Of a DNA stretch of 64,000 bases, positions 1 through 11,586 are shown in pieces. Source of the DNA: Podospora comata. Lineage: Eukaryota; Ascomycota; Sordariomycetes; Sordariales; Podosporaceae. Both the position numbers and the translations under genes were made by a program. Position 1 is the stretch's first letter, and every line of letters starts with the position of its first letter. Location: NCBI GenBank assembly GCA_017354895.1, contig CP071499.1, positions 3,224,001 through 3,288,000 on the forward strand, given 5' to 3'. The notes beneath the pieces are model-generated. The model searched no databases. It was not told where the DNA came from and saw nothing but the letters and a program-made list of their open reading frames with translations.

Positions 1-3000
1 GCCAAGGTAGCCAAGCAATGATGGCGGTTCACCGGAACCCTTGCCGGCATTTTCGACCAGTGCGCTCAGCAGTGCTATGACAGGCATCTTGAAGGAGTGC
101 TTGATGGCTGGAAGTCTAGCAACAAGGGCGGCGCACTTGAATAGCTGCGTTTGGATGGCGGCCGTGGGGTGGTCCAGGTAGCTAGCAACTCTCAGGATAA
201 TGGTGGCGAACGAAACCACCCCCGTGAGTCTTTCCGATACAATACGGGATCGATAAGGGTAGAGTGTCGAGTCGGTGATTTTGAAGGCGGCCAGGAGCGA
301 GGTCAACAGTGGTTGGAATCGAAGCGAGCTGGACGCGGGAGCCAAAAAGCCTTCAATGATGTACCGAGAAGCCTCCAACAGGCAGCTTGTCAAGTTCTTG
401 GGCGATTCCGGCGAACCCATGCTATATGTGTAGAAGAGCAGGCTGGTCATGATGTTCACCACTTCTGTGATCACAATGCTTTCGCCCACCTCTGACTCGA
501 ATCTCCATGTCGCTGAGTTTTCAAAGATGTCTACAGCGGTCTGGGCTATCGCAAGGCACACTTGAGACAGAATCTTCTCCGACATGCCGGCCCATGGGTT
601 CTCGTCAATTCTGACGCGGGCATTGGGGCTTGCCGCCGTCTTCCGCTGCGCAGCACTCGACATTGCGTTTTCCACCAAGCTGGAGAACAGCTTGACAGCG
701 GACTGCAGGAAGTCTACCCGCTCGGCGTACATGTCCAGGCTGCCGGTGATTCTGGAGAGTCGACCGGACCGCCCCTCGCTGCTGATGAGACCACAGTTGG
801 ACATGTATGACCAAACCCGGCCGGGGACCACTGGTAGCAACGCATGAAGAAACTGGAGGGAGGCCGTCATCACCTTGAACTTGCCGGCATCCAGCTGAGT
901 AGGATCCTCTTCAATCAAGCCATTCAGGATCCCACACACGACTTTGATGATGTCGTTGTTACGCGGGAGGCTGCTGCTGGTTTCTTGAAGAACCTTGATG
1001 GCGCTCTCTGTGTTTGGTTTGGGTGATCTACCCGTGCTCCTGAGAACTTCTGTCCGCAACACGACAGCCAGGAGGGATATCGCTTCCGCAAGGTCGTCCG
1101 TGGTAAGTTTCCCTAACCCGCTGTCCCACGCCCCGTCCGACAGGTATACCTCGAGGCGTTTCCCAAGCAGCGCCAGAGCCGAGTGTTCAAACTCGAGCTT
1201 GGCTACTCTGCCAACATCGGTGACGAACCGGCCATATGTTCCGCTCGGAATGGTGAATTTTTCTTGAGGCGCGACTTTCCTGAAGGATCGTGCGCTAAAC
1301 AGGTCGATGTCCTCATCCACGCAGAATGAATTCGTATTTTCATCTTCATTCACCAGATGATATGATCGATCCCACATGGGATTCCACTCGATGGTCAGAC
1401 TTGGTGTTCTGTAAAGCCATCCGACTATCTGCTCCGAGCTCTGCTTATCGGACACCAGAGCTGCCAACAACGATCGACATATCTCGGTGAAGGGGATGAA
1501 TTCGTATGGGTATCTATTGTGCGACTGTTCGGTGTACTGTGTTCTCAAGAGCGGGTCTGTGAGCATCTGAGTGTATATGTCTAGCGCAGCCGAGTTGGGG
1601 ACTTCTGAAGAGATGTCCCAGTATGACTTGCTGCCAGACAACAGATACAGCAGACATGCAACAGGCTCAGTCTGGTAGCCCACAACGTGGAAAGTCCGCT
1701 TCAAGAGATCTTCAAACACCACGCGTGAACGAGCACCAATCATCGGTCGAAAAGCAGCAGTCTCGCCATAGCCCAGACAGCTAATCATCTCGCTGATAAT
1801 ATTGTAGACATGGCCCCTCGAGGTAGCCACCATGGCCATTGTTTCGGCCACTTGCATGTCTCGCTCCAGGTTTGCAACTTCCAGAAAGGCGTCGTAGGGT
1901 GATTGCTCGATCGAGATCAAACTTCCGCCGGAATTTCGTCGCTGTCGCCCTTCTGGCGGTGTAGGAGGCGCGATGGCCTCTGATTCGAACGTGCCTCTGG
2001 CCCTTTGGTTGTTGATCAAATCCCTCCGCTCGGCTCTGTCCTGGTAGCCGACGTGCATCTGGTGAATGATCAAGGACCACGCAAAGGCAAGCGGAACAGC
2101 CATTGGTACACCAACGCTGGTAGCCGCCTGGAGGATGTCATGGATTTGTTTTAGAAGCTCGGCCGAGTTGAGGTAGGGCTCTTCACCATCCACCAGCACC
2201 TCACTCCGATCGACATCGTCTGGGGGCGACAGGTACAAAAGCGCTCGGTCGATATTGAGAAGCTTGAGTGAAATGACAGTCATTAAGCTCCGAACAGGGA
2301 GGACCAGCTCGGCAAGCATATCATGTTGTTCAAGAATCGGCATGATGGGCTCCAGGAATCGGTAGTTATCCATGAGGGTAAACCATTGCGCAACAAGTTC
2401 CGGAGAATGGAATTGTGGGCCTTCAAGATCCATGATCTGAAATGCCACCGACATGGCGTGGATAACTTCGGTGATGGATGTCCGACTCCAATCCAACTCG
2501 ATCTGGGAGGTCAAGACCGTATTCTCGAGCTCCCGTGGGCCCTTTTCCACCTCCTCGACCAACTCGGGAAGAACTGCAAAATAGGTGGGTGCCATGGCTT
2601 TGAGGAGCGATGGGTCGGCAACTTGGAAGTCGCGGTCATCCCAGTTGAAGGCAGTCTTCATAATGTCCTGCCGTAACTCGTCTGCCGCTGGCGTTCTATT
2701 ACCGGGTCGCGAATGTAGCAAAAAGGTTGTAAAGGCATCAGCCGAGGCGAAGAAAGACCGTCTTTCGGTTAGAAACGTCGTGATAAGGCGCTGGCGACGT
2801 TTCGTCTCGCTTTCGAACTCGGCCCAGTTTGCTTCGGCATCCACCACTGCCACCACGTTGAGATTAGAAAGGAAGCTCGAGGCCTGGGCATCGCTGACAC
2901 CGGCAGCTTCCCGAATGTTGGCGGCATCCTGTGTTGAGAAGGGTCCGGCAAGATGGCTGTGGGCGCGCGACTGATATTCCACCACCACAATGCGCAGCGC

Positions 3001-3412
3001 AGCCACCTCGTTGACATTCGCATTCTTGCTTAGCCATGTTGCGTCCTCCTTGATCTGCTTCAGGTCGTAGGGGTCCTTTGGTGATGGTACAACATTAATG
3101 GCGCCCGTCCTGGTTTGGAAATCGAGCTTGGACTGGTTCGTTGGGGGACTAAATGGCTTGGTGGGCTCTTTTAATAGCTGATGGACGAAGCCATCTCGAA
3201 GAAAATCCGATACGGCAGTGCTGGTCAGTCGGTCGCTATTCGAATCTTCGAGGGCGGATGCGACAAGTTTCCATGAGCTACAGAGCCGGGGGTCGCGAGG
3301 TTAGAGAAAGGCAACAAGCATTGGGGGAAGCGCAAACCTACAGAAGAGGAGCCCTGCCCTTCAAGCAGTCCTCGAGGGGGGGTAAGTATGTTTTGTCAGT
3401 TGGGGCAGCCAT
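1..3412 (-). CDS. NUP188: Nucleoporin NUP188, 5' part (gene runs off the left edge)
   Basis: This is the N-terminal 1116 codons of the inner-ring nuclear pore scaffold protein Nup188, an alpha-solenoid that binds Nic96 and helps anchor the pore. The ATG is at 3412. Exon 1 (3342-3412) joins exon 2 (3277 down to 1) across a 64-nt intron at 3278-3341 with donor GTAGGT, branch CTAAC and acceptor TGTAG; the join gives the start MAAPTDKTYLPPLEDCL followed by LSWKLVASAL, which I recognise from fungal Nup188. Exon 2 stays open in one frame for 3277 nt and is almost entirely helical. Later landmarks include NEVAALRIVVVEYQSR and AGVSDAQASSFL. Full-length fungal Nup188 is about 1800 residues, so roughly 40 percent is missing off the edge. 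It is divergent from trpC. Family identity is sure; start and intron are strongly supported. Confidence 0.93.
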
Positions 3413-4066
3413 TGGTGCTGCTCTCCATTCGTTTGTCGACTCTGCCGCCAATGACCAGCAATATGCGATGCCCCGAGCGTGGTCCAAGTATTCGCGATGA
3501 TGAGCCGACAGAGGAGATGGTCGGTGGTGTTGGTGGTGGAGCTATCGGCAAGTGGTGGTTTGTTTGGTTTCGGGGTCGCAAAAAGTTGAATTTACTTTGG
3601 ACGCGCTTCTGCAGTTGGCAGCTCAGACGCGGGCCGCAATTGCAGAGCTCCCATATCATGGATTCTCCAGCAGTTGCCAACCCAACTCAGCCCGCTATTT
3701 TTCAGCCAGGGGGGTCCACCAGTGCTTCCCAGCTTCTTATCGATAAGCTGGGGCCCTGTGCCTGGCTTAGCGTCTGTTTTGGAATCCATAAACGCACGGA
3801 CCATTGCCTTTATGGTCCATCGGGGCCTTTTCCGAAAGCTGCCGTGAATTGAAGTGAATGTCCAGAAGTCCAGAGTGCTGCTCCCTTGTAAGAGACATTC
3901 AACCAAGAGAGGGGTGACTCACTAAATTTTTCAAGACACTTGATACCATTGTCGCCAGAGCCTTCCAGAGTCTTTGAGAAAGACTATACACCCCCTGAGA
4001 ACCCAAAAGTCTGACGTCCCTTGTACCAGCCTCAGCTGCCGAGTTCGGGGCCAAAAACAAATCAAA
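3413..4066. other. Divergent NUP188/trpC promoter region
   Basis: These 654 bases lie between two divergent start codons and hold no convincing ORF of their own. The one site that stands out is a TGACTCA box at 3915-3921, listed separately. Both 5' untranslated regions must lie here. Confidence 0.7.
3915..3921 (+). promoter_or_regulatory. TGACTCA box (CPC1/Gcn4-type site) upstream of trpC
   Basis: A perfect TGACTCA lies 146 bp upstream of the trpC start codon. This is the site bound by bZIP factors of the Gcn4/CPC-1/CpcA class, which induce amino-acid biosynthesis genes during starvation, and tryptophan genes are classic targets. The match is seen directly; its use here is inferred from motif and position. 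Confidence 0.6.
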
Positions 4067-6390
4067 ATGCCTGCCATTATCGATCACTCACCCCACCATC
4101 CCGATCCGTCTCCCCTCGTTCCAACGGCGTCCAACCTAATCCTCATCGACAACTACGACTCCTTTACCTGGAATGTCTATCAGTATCTTGTTCTGGAGGG
4201 CGCCAAAGTGACCGTCTTCAGAAACGACCAGATCACTCTTGAAGAGCTCATTGCCAAGAAGCCAACACAACTGGTCATCAGCCCCGGTCCCGGCCATCCA
4301 GGTACAGACTCGGGTATCAGTCGTGATGCCATCAAACACTTTGCTGGCAAGGTGCCCATCTTTGGTGTTTGCATGGGGCAGTAAGTCCGGCCAAAAGTCT
4401 GCTCTTTCAAAGCATTCATTAACACGTCTTCAGGCAATGCATGATTGATCTGTACGGTGGAGAAGTGAGCTTTGCTGGTGAGATCTTGCATGGCAAGACC
4501 TCACCCCTTTGTCACGATGGAAAAGGCGTCTATGCTGGCCTGGCCCAGGACCTGCCAGTAACACGTTATCACTCCCTCGCCGGCACTCACGTTACTCTTC
4601 CAAAATGCCTCCAGGTCACCTCCTGGATCGCCAATCAAGATGGATCCAAGGGTGTCATCATGGGTGTTCGCCACACAGAGTACACTATCGAGGGTGTGCA
4701 ATTCCACCCAGAAAGTATCCTGTCTGCCGATGGCCGCCTCATGCTCAAGAACTTTTTGTACATGCAGGGGGGCACTTGGGCTGAGAATGAGCGGTTGCAA
4801 AAGGCTTCCCAAGAGTCCAAGATTGTCCCGAAAAAGGCCACTCCAGCCAAGAACAACATCCTTCAAAAGATCTACGCTCACCGTAAGGAGGCCGTGGCCG
4901 CCCAGAAGCAGATTCCCTCACAAAGACCATCCGACTTGCAAGCGGCGTACAACCTCAACCTCGCCCCTCCTCAGATCTCCCTCGTCGACCGTCTTCGTCA
5001 GTCCCCATTCGATGTAGCTTTGGCAGCAGAGATTAAGAGAGGGTCACCATCCAAGGGCATCTTTGCTCTCGATATCGACGCCCCAACCCAGGCCCGCAGA
5101 TACGCTCTTGCCGGAGCCAGTGTCATTTCCGTTCTCACCGAGCCAGAGTGGTTCAAGGGCAGCATTGAAGACCTCCGCGCTGTGCGCCAAGTACTCAATG
5201 GCATGCCCAACCGCCCGGCTGTTCTCCGAAAGGAGTTCATTTTTGAGGAGTACCAGATTTTGGAAGCCCGGCTGGCAGGTGCCGATACTGTGCTTCTCAT
5301 TGTCAAGATGTTGGAGACCGACCTTCTCGAGCGTCTGTACGAGTACTCGCTCTCACTCGGCATGGAACCATTAGTAGAGGTACAAAACGCCGAAGAGATG
5401 GCCATTGCCATCAAGCTTGGTGCCAAGGTCATTGGTGTCAACAACCGCAACCTGGAGAATTTCGAGGTCGATCTTGGAACCACGGGGCGCTTGAAGGAAA
5501 TGGTGCCCAAGGACACATTCTTGCTCGCTCTCAGCGGCATCAACAGCCACCAGGATGTTCTCGACTGCAAGAGGGATGGTATCAACGGCATTCTTGTTGG
5601 CGAGGCCATCATGCGCGCTCCCGATGCGTCCAAGTTTATCAGGGAGCTTTGTGCTGGTCCTGAGGCGGCTGCTCCTCAGAGTGTTACCAACCCTCTGCTT
5701 GTCAAAATCTGCGGCACCCGCTCTGCCGAGGCGGCCACGGAAGCTATCAAGGCTGGTGCTAACCTTGTGGGCATGATTCTTGTGCCTGGCACGAAACGGT
5801 GTGTTTCTGATGAAACGGCCCTGGCCATCTCGAAAGCTGTTCATGATGCGCAGACCACTGCTGGTGAGGCGGTTAAACTCCCCAAGACAGCCACGGACTT
5901 CTTTTCTGTTTCGGCTGAGCTCCTGAGGAAACACCGCCCTCTTCTTGTTGGTGTGTTTATGAACCAGCCCCTGGAGGAAGTGCTCGAGAAGCAGAGGCTA
6001 TACAACCTTGATATCGTCCAGCTTCACGGTGACGAGCCACTTGAGTGGGCGTCCCTTATCCCGGTACCAGTCATCCGGAAGTTCAAGCCTGGGCAGGTTG
6101 GCGTTGGAGTGAGGGGGTACCACGCTGTTTCACTCCTGGATTCTGGCGCTGGCACAGGCAAGTTGCTTGATGTTGAGAGTGTCAAGGCCGAGTTGGAGAA
6201 GGATGCTGAGTTGCAGGTGTTGTTGGCTGGTGGTCTGGAGCCAGGGAACGTGACCGAGTCTGTGAAGGCCTTGGGTGCGTTGGGCGGGCAGGTTATTGGT
6301 GTTGATGTTAGCAGTGGGGTAGAGGAGGATGGGAAGCAGAGCTTGGAAAAGATTAGGACTTTTGTCAAGGCTGCGAAGGCTATTCGGTAG
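4067..6390 (+). CDS. trpC: Trifunctional tryptophan biosynthesis protein (GATase / IGPS / PRAI)
   Basis: This 756-residue protein (TRP1 in Neurospora, TRPC in Aspergillus) fuses three activities: the glutamine amidotransferase subunit of anthranilate synthase, indole-3-glycerol-phosphate synthase and phosphoribosylanthranilate isomerase. Exon 1 is 4067-4380, then a 53-nt intron (4381-4433, GTAAGT to TTCAG), then exon 2 at 4434-6390; the join restores [16 protein letters not shown]. The amidotransferase triad is visible as Cys102, His196 and Glu198 (VQFHPES). The IGPS domain starts near residue 245, with [12 protein letters not shown] at about 303-313 and [10 protein letters not shown] later. 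The isomerase starts near residue 528 with VKICGTR, followed by VQLHGDE and [11 protein letters not shown]. Domain order and length are those of the usual fungal enzyme, and nothing is missing. The preceding TGACTCA box suggests cross-pathway control. Confidence 0.97.
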
Positions 6391-7876
6391 AGGTTGATGG
6401 GCGGTGTTGTGGGATCATAGATGAGTATTCTTGATAGAGTTGGTGGTCATTATGTATAGGGTGATTTGCTCATTTTACTGTGAGGGGGTTGATGAACTAC
6501 TTGTTTTGTTATTCACATCCTAAAATCACTTAACTGTTTCGTCCGAAGTGCTGCTGTCATACAAGTCTTTTTGTGATTGCTCCGACGACACTCTGTCCTC
6601 AACACCATCTGAGAGGGAGGTTAGTACCAAGAACGTGACGCAACTGGTGAAGGTGGTGTGATTAGCGAGCTGGAACTTTACTTCATGTTCGGCGTTATCG
6701 TGGTAATAGTCGTGGTGACAGTCGTATTTATAGTCGTCAAGCTCCACAGCGTTCATTACCATAGAAGTCGAAAATCCAGGTCCAAGTATGAGTCGGATTC
6801 GTGGTAGTCGGAAGAGTAAAAGCCTAACTGTCTGAAGTCTTCGGCATGTTCTTGTTCGGACGAGACCTTTTTGTGCCTACCCTTCCCTGTGATAGTTCTC
6901 AAGGCAGCTCGGACGAACAATGTTCCCGTTGGGTTTTATGTTCTTGTAGTAGCTCGGACGCAGCAACAACTAAAGTGCTGAAGTTAGTTAGGAAAAGAGG
7001 TTATTACTAATTGAGTATATCACCGTTAGCTCGGACGAATACTATTAATATTAGTCTTGAAGCTGTCGAAGTAGCCTACACAAAGATAGCACCTGAATTC
7101 CTGTAGTTATTGGGATAGGTTTTCACAGAACAAGATTTCTGGATACGCTTCGGGACGAAATTTCATTATAGAATCACTCCCCTTTGGGTTATTAAACTTT
7201 CCTCCTCACTGCACCACACCCAAAAAAAACCGTCCGAGCTTGTTCATAGACGGACATCTGTGTATCTGACATTGAACAGCTTTATCAAGTATGTATATAA
7301 ACCTAGAGTAAGGTGTAGATTCCAGTGGCTGACAGCCCCATTGTATAGGTATTTCCCTGATATATGGAAAGGATATATATGTTTCTTTCAGTCGGAGAAT
7401 GCCTTTCTGTTGTCTAGTTTCGTATGTATACATAAGAACTTGTCAAAAGGCTCTCATATCATTGACACAGCTAATTCATTCATATCATTTACGCCTGGAA
7501 ATGGGACTTTATATACGACTTATAGCACCTAGGCACCTTCACGTTGTATAACAAGGTAGATCAACGTAAAACGACCGTGTTATATTTGATACGGAAGCTG
7601 CACGATCATGTAGCTACATGGTGTACACTGGGAAGTGAAAGATAAATGAACGCATAGAGAGAAAAAAACAGCGTATAGAAAGGAAAGTACATGCATAGTT
7701 GGGTAAAAGCAAGGTATAGAACCACGATAGCAACATTTAAATGAAATAGATGAACGTATACACCAATAAAACCTCCTCTTGGTATACGAACTTAACGCCT
7801 CCTCCCCCCCCCCTTTTTTTCTTTTTCATGCTTTCTCTGTCTTCTCATAATACCCTCCCATTCCCATTCCCATCCT
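6391..7876. other. Gene-poor AT-richer spacer with dispersed short motif
   Basis: This 1.5 kb spacer separates the convergent trpC and BRCT-protein genes. Small open frames exist but none has protein-like composition, so I see no gene. A short motif with core TCGGACG recurs, on both strands, between 6540 and 7240 (listed separately). The region reads AT-richer than its neighbours and could hold both 3' untranslated regions or a decayed element. Confidence 0.6.
6540..7240. repeat. Dispersed AGCTCGGACGAA-type short repeats
   Basis: The core TCGGACG appears at about 6855-6861, 6908-6914, 6954-6960 and 7031-7037, three of these in the longer form AGCTCGGACG. Its complement CGTCCGA appears at 6540-6546 and 7231-7237 (CGTCCGAGCT), and near misses lie at 6579-6588 and 7148-7158. 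Spacing is irregular, so this is not a tandem array. The copies are seen directly; origin is unknown. Confidence 0.5.
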
Positions 7877-9311
7877 CTATTCCCTCCCATCCGGCCCCCC
7901 ACTGCCCTCCACCTCTCCCTCCTTCTCCTTGGGGATATACTCCTCCGGAACCCACCCGACTGGCTTCCCACCCCCAGGAGGAGAGTACGTAAACCACCCC
8001 TTTTCCACCCCCTCCCCCTCCCCCGCCTCCCCATCATCTTCCTCCTTCCCCTTCCCTTTCCCCTTACTTCCCGCACCTGACTTCCCCTCACCACAGAACA
8101 GCAACCTCTTCCGCCACTCCACCCCCGTCTTCTTGTGGAAGAACTCAATAAAGTGAGTGTACTCTGTCCAAAAGAGCTGCGGCGTCTCCGAGGGACGGTA
8201 ATACTTGGGAAAGGTGTCCGTGCTGGACTTGGAGTACTTGGCGCAAAAGAAGTAGAGGGGGGGTTGGGCTAGGGATTCGTAGAGCTGATGTGTGGAAATT
8301 AGTGTACCTAGAGGGGTAGTGAGGAGGGAGTGAACAGGCTTACCGTAAGTGTGTACTTCTCCCCGCGGTCAGCTCTGGCCGTCTTGGTGGGTGTCTCTGG
8401 TTCAGCCTCAATGTCCATCTCAACATCCTCAGGGTCAACTTCGTCTTGAGATTCGGGGGTAACAGTCGTGAGAGTAGGCAGCTGACGATAAGCCAGCTGC
8501 AAATCCATGGGTGTGCGATACTTGGGCTGACCATCCAGCTCAGGGCCATCCTCAAAGATGACCACAGGATGGTGGAAAGAGAAACCCGGTTCTTTTTCTG
8601 TCGGTGTCTGATTCTCTGATCCCACTTCTGCCTTTGTCTCAACCTCAGAGTCTAGATCTGACACCCCCTTAGACAAAGCCGGAAGCTGCAGCTTCACCGG
8701 CGTCGTCTCCGGCGTTGGCCCCTGAACAGCATTCGACTCCCGAAACAACTCAACCTCATACCGGTAAAATGTCCCATCCGTGTAAACCCGGTATAAATCT
8801 AAATATCATCACGTCAGTCCCCTCCCACCCCGACCAACGAAAAAAGGGGCATCCAAAACTCACTAGTATTAACCGCCCTCTCCCCCAACACCCTCCCCAT
8901 CTCAACCCTCCTCTCCCTCCTAACCCTCTCTCCCTCCCTCCTCACCCCCTCCCGCAAGTCATACTCCCCCCCCTTCACCGCCGGCAAGACCTTCCTGTTG
9001 ATCATGCTAAACTCCAACCACTCCAACGGCACAATCTGAATCCTCTTGTTCCTCAACGCCTCCACCGCCCTCGGAGACCTCGACCTCAACTCATCCTCGT
9101 CCGTCACAAAATGAGTGACGTCCCTCGTGATGGTAGCTCCTTTATGATACCGCCCGCCCCGGAGCGTGATCCAGCGGTGGAGGTTGGTGTCGTTCCAGTG
9201 GGTGTTGGGGTTGTTCTTGAAGGACCCGCAGACAGCGATGGTGAACTTGGCAAACATACCCTTTTCCTTAAAGGTGAGGTCTTTGACCTTGAAGCGGATG
9301 CCGTGGGGCAT
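7877..9311 (-). CDS. BRCT-domain protein of unknown function
   Basis: A 436-residue protein assembled from three exons: 8864-9311, 8344-8798 and 7877-8284, with introns of 65 nt (8799-8863, GTGAGT to TTTAG) and 59 nt (8285-8343, GTAAGC to ATCAG). Residues about 18-105 form a BRCT-like domain: a hydrophobic strand FTIAVCGSF, a Gly-rich turn LRGGRYHKGATITRDVTHFV and the Trp-containing last helix IVPLEWLEFSM. BRCT domains bind phosphoproteins or each other in DNA-damage signalling. The middle (about 170-290) is acidic and rich in Pro, Thr and Glu. The C-terminal part contains a Trp/Tyr-rich block (TPQLFWTEYTHFIEFFHKK) and a basic/acidic low-complexity stretch. I recognise no named orthologue; a nuclear role is inferred from BRCT only. 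Exon joins are in phase and protein-like throughout. Confidence 0.82.
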
Positions 9312-10497
9312 GATTATGAGCTTGTGTATGTGTATCTTGTGTGAGATGTCGAATGTGTTGGGGGTTCTGGTCGAGGTTCAGACCATGGACGTGGATCAAA
9401 CTGTGATGCTTGGTAGAAGTCGCCGAAGATATTTGGAAGCTGGGGAAGATATTCATAAATATGGATGGAGAAACGAGAGTGATTCGATAAGAGAGGGAGA
9501 AAAGTTTGAGGGGATAATATCTTATCGTGCTGACTTTTTTGTCTGCTCCTTCCTAGATATTCATGGCGTAGAAGGGATGGAATGGACTGTGGTGTAGTTT
9601 GATCAAGGTATGGTGTGAGTTCTGAAGCTGATACGTGGGCGAAGCTCTCAAAGATATGTAAGTTGGGATGAGTAGGTATCGATATGTCAAGAGGAACAGT
9701 GTTGGTATGAATAGGGGTCAGTAAAGACTGTCAGAGACTGCTGAATCATAATCTTCTGTGCTCCGTGATGGCTTCGTCAGCTTGCTGCCTTTAAGAGCAG
9801 AGAAGATAATAATGTGTCCTTGGACCGAACGGGTGTGGACAAGACTCGCAGAGACTTGCCAGGAAATTGCCACAAAAAAGGTGAGCTGCCCCTTATCGTG
9901 ATGGCTTCGCTGGCTTGCTCTTTCCTCAAGACGACGATAGATCGGATGAAGGAAATCTGAAAGATGCCGCCAGTATGTGAGGCCTCGAAAGATAGTCAAC
10001 AGATGTCAAAGAAGAATAAGTAGGCGTGTAAATTGTATTAGAATGCATAATAGGATATCACGAATACCTATCGACGACCTCCTCGACCGGTCACCATCTC
10101 AGGGACTCTGTTGTGAACAGACGAATGAGTGAATGTCTGTCCGTCGGTAGCTTCTGCTTCGGTCAAGCGGGACTGATGGTAAATAGTGTAAGAATGCTGG
10201 AATGCTGTGGTACAGGTGAAGTTGTGGGTGAGGATTGAAAAGACTTGAGATAATGATCTCAGAATATCGCCAACCTCGAAGTAAAAGAGGCCGCTCCTTC
10301 CTTCCCAGGTCAATTACCCTGCCTTTTTGAGAAATAAGATGGCGTTGGCTTTAATACTTGGAATGGCAAGAACGGGCTGCTACCAGAGACGGAGGGCGCG
10401 ATCGAGTATAGCCCATCAAGACGCCATATAAAAGATGCTAACTAAAGACACCAAACAGATACCATGAATACGGCCTCTCATATCTATGCCACAGGAA
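9312..10497. other. Intergenic region with a degenerate direct repeat
   Basis: This is the 5' flank of the BRCT gene and the 3' flank of USE1. No coding region is convincing. A degenerate direct repeat is present at about 9725-9790 and 9842-9920 (listed separately). Confidence 0.6.
9725..9920 (+). repeat. Degenerate direct repeat, two copies
   Basis: The 23-mers at 9764-9786 and 9897-9919 share CGTGATGGCTTCG at their start and GCTTGCT at their end; the three differences between them are all transitions. About 40-55 bp before each is a second similar pair (AGACTGTCAGAGACT near 9726, AGACTCGCAGAGACT near 9842). The two units look like an old duplication with indels. Confidence 0.45.
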
Positions 10498-11586
10498 TTA
10501 AAACCTCAACTTGGGCATGACAAAAACGACCAAAACCAGCACCACCATCAACCCATACACAATCGCATACAACCTCATCCTCCCCCACCACCCCTCCCCC
10601 TCCGTCATCCTCTGCAGCGTCGTCATCCTCCTCGTGACAGCATCCATCCCCTCCCCCGTCTTGTTCATCCCCTCCCCCGCCTTCTCCACCACCTCCTTAT
10701 CCTCTTCCAAACTCATCGAAAACGCCTGCGAGGATGCCTTAAGCTGGGATGCAAGCTGCAAAATAGATTCCGACAAGGCATCCTGCTCCGCCCGCTGGTG
10801 GTCAAGAATAGCTTCCGTCGTCGTCACCGCCGAGAGAGCAGTCGTAGGCGCAGACTTATTGTTCCTGTCCCCAAACAGCGCAGAAGAGGAAGATATCGCC
10901 GACGGCTTGTCCTCTTTCGTCGGCCCATCATCCCGACCCTTCCTCGGCCGAAGCTCAGCCTTCGTTTCCGTCGTTGATTGTGCAGCCGCTATCCCAGCCT
11001 GTAAATTCTCCTGAGAAGGCGTATGCACCGGCGGCGGCGGTAGCCTCGGCAACCTTGGCTCACCCTGAAACTGCGGCGTCCCCAACACCCCATCATCATC
11101 ATCATCCTCATCCAGCTCCTCCTCATCCGTCGGTTTCGAAATGGAATCCTGACTCTCACTCGCACTCGGCGTAACAATGATATCAGCCAGAATATCCTCC
11201 CCTTCCGAAGTATCATCCTCATTCTCCTCCTCACTATCCCGCCTGCTCCCCACCTCAGCCAAATCAGCCAGCCGTTCCGCCAACTGCTCAAGCAACTCCC
11301 GTTTTCGCACGAGATCCCCCTGGAGATCCTGCCGGCGCGCATGGATCTTGATACCCAAGGTGTCTTGCTCGACCTTTGTGAGCAGCGACCGGGCATAAGT
11401 GATATTGCGCAGCGCCTTTTCTCTTTCAAACTCGCTCTCTTTGAGCCTGGCTTCCCGTTCGGCGTCGGCGTGGAGGATGGTGCGCTGGAGGCGGTTGAGC
11501 AGTAAGGTGAGGTCCGTCAGGGGATCGCTGCCGTTCTTGTTGGTAACTGGCGATGTCGCCGTCACTCCGGGTATGAATCGAACCAT
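10498..11586 (-). CDS. USE1: Use1-like SNARE membrane protein
   Basis: A single-exon 362-residue protein of the Use1 family, the unconventional SNARE that works with Sec20, Ufe1 and Sec22 and the Dsl1 tether in retrograde Golgi-to-ER fusion. An N-terminal helical region (about 20-120) is followed by a long acidic and Pro-rich linker. The SNARE-like segment runs from about 255 to 335 with a heptad-like pattern starting at HQRAEQDALSESILQLA. A C-terminal transmembrane helix (about 337-360, YAIVYGLMVVLVLVVFVMP) ends close to the C-terminus, giving the tail-anchored topology expected. The ALFGDR stretch before the SNARE segment is typical of the family. The ATG at 11586 is the first good start. 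A telomere-repeat-like box lies 166 bp upstream. Identification rests on architecture and recognised segments. Confidence 0.85.
   Translation of the reverse strand: MVRFIPGVTATSPVTNKNGSDPLTDLTLLLNRLQRTILHADAEREARLKESEFEREKALRNITYARSLLTKVEQDTLGIKIHARRQDLQGDLVRKRELLEQLAERLADLAEVGSRRDSEEENEDDTSEGEDILADIIVTPSASESQDSISKPTDEEELDEDDDDDGVLGTPQFQGEPRLPRLPPPPVHTPSQENLQAGIAAAQSTTETKAELRPRKGRDDGPTKEDKPSAISSSSALFGDRNNKSAPTTALSAVTTTEAILDHQRAEQDALSESILQLASQLKASSQAFSMSLEEDKEVVEKAGEGMNKTGEGMDAVTRRMTTLQRMTEGEGWWGRMRLYAIVYGLMVVLVLVVFVMPKLRF

Noticed and set aside
3153-3852. ORFs across the NUP188 start and promoter
   Set aside because: They overlap NUP188 exons on the other strand and have no protein-like features; the NUP188 exon 1/2 join explains the sequence better.
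5371-5934. 187-codon minus-strand ORF within trpC
   Set aside because: It lies wholly inside the trpC coding exon and is an antisense shadow.
10486-10977. 163-codon + strand ORF rich in Pro, Arg and His opposite USE1
   Set aside because: Antisense shadow of the USE1 linker and tail.
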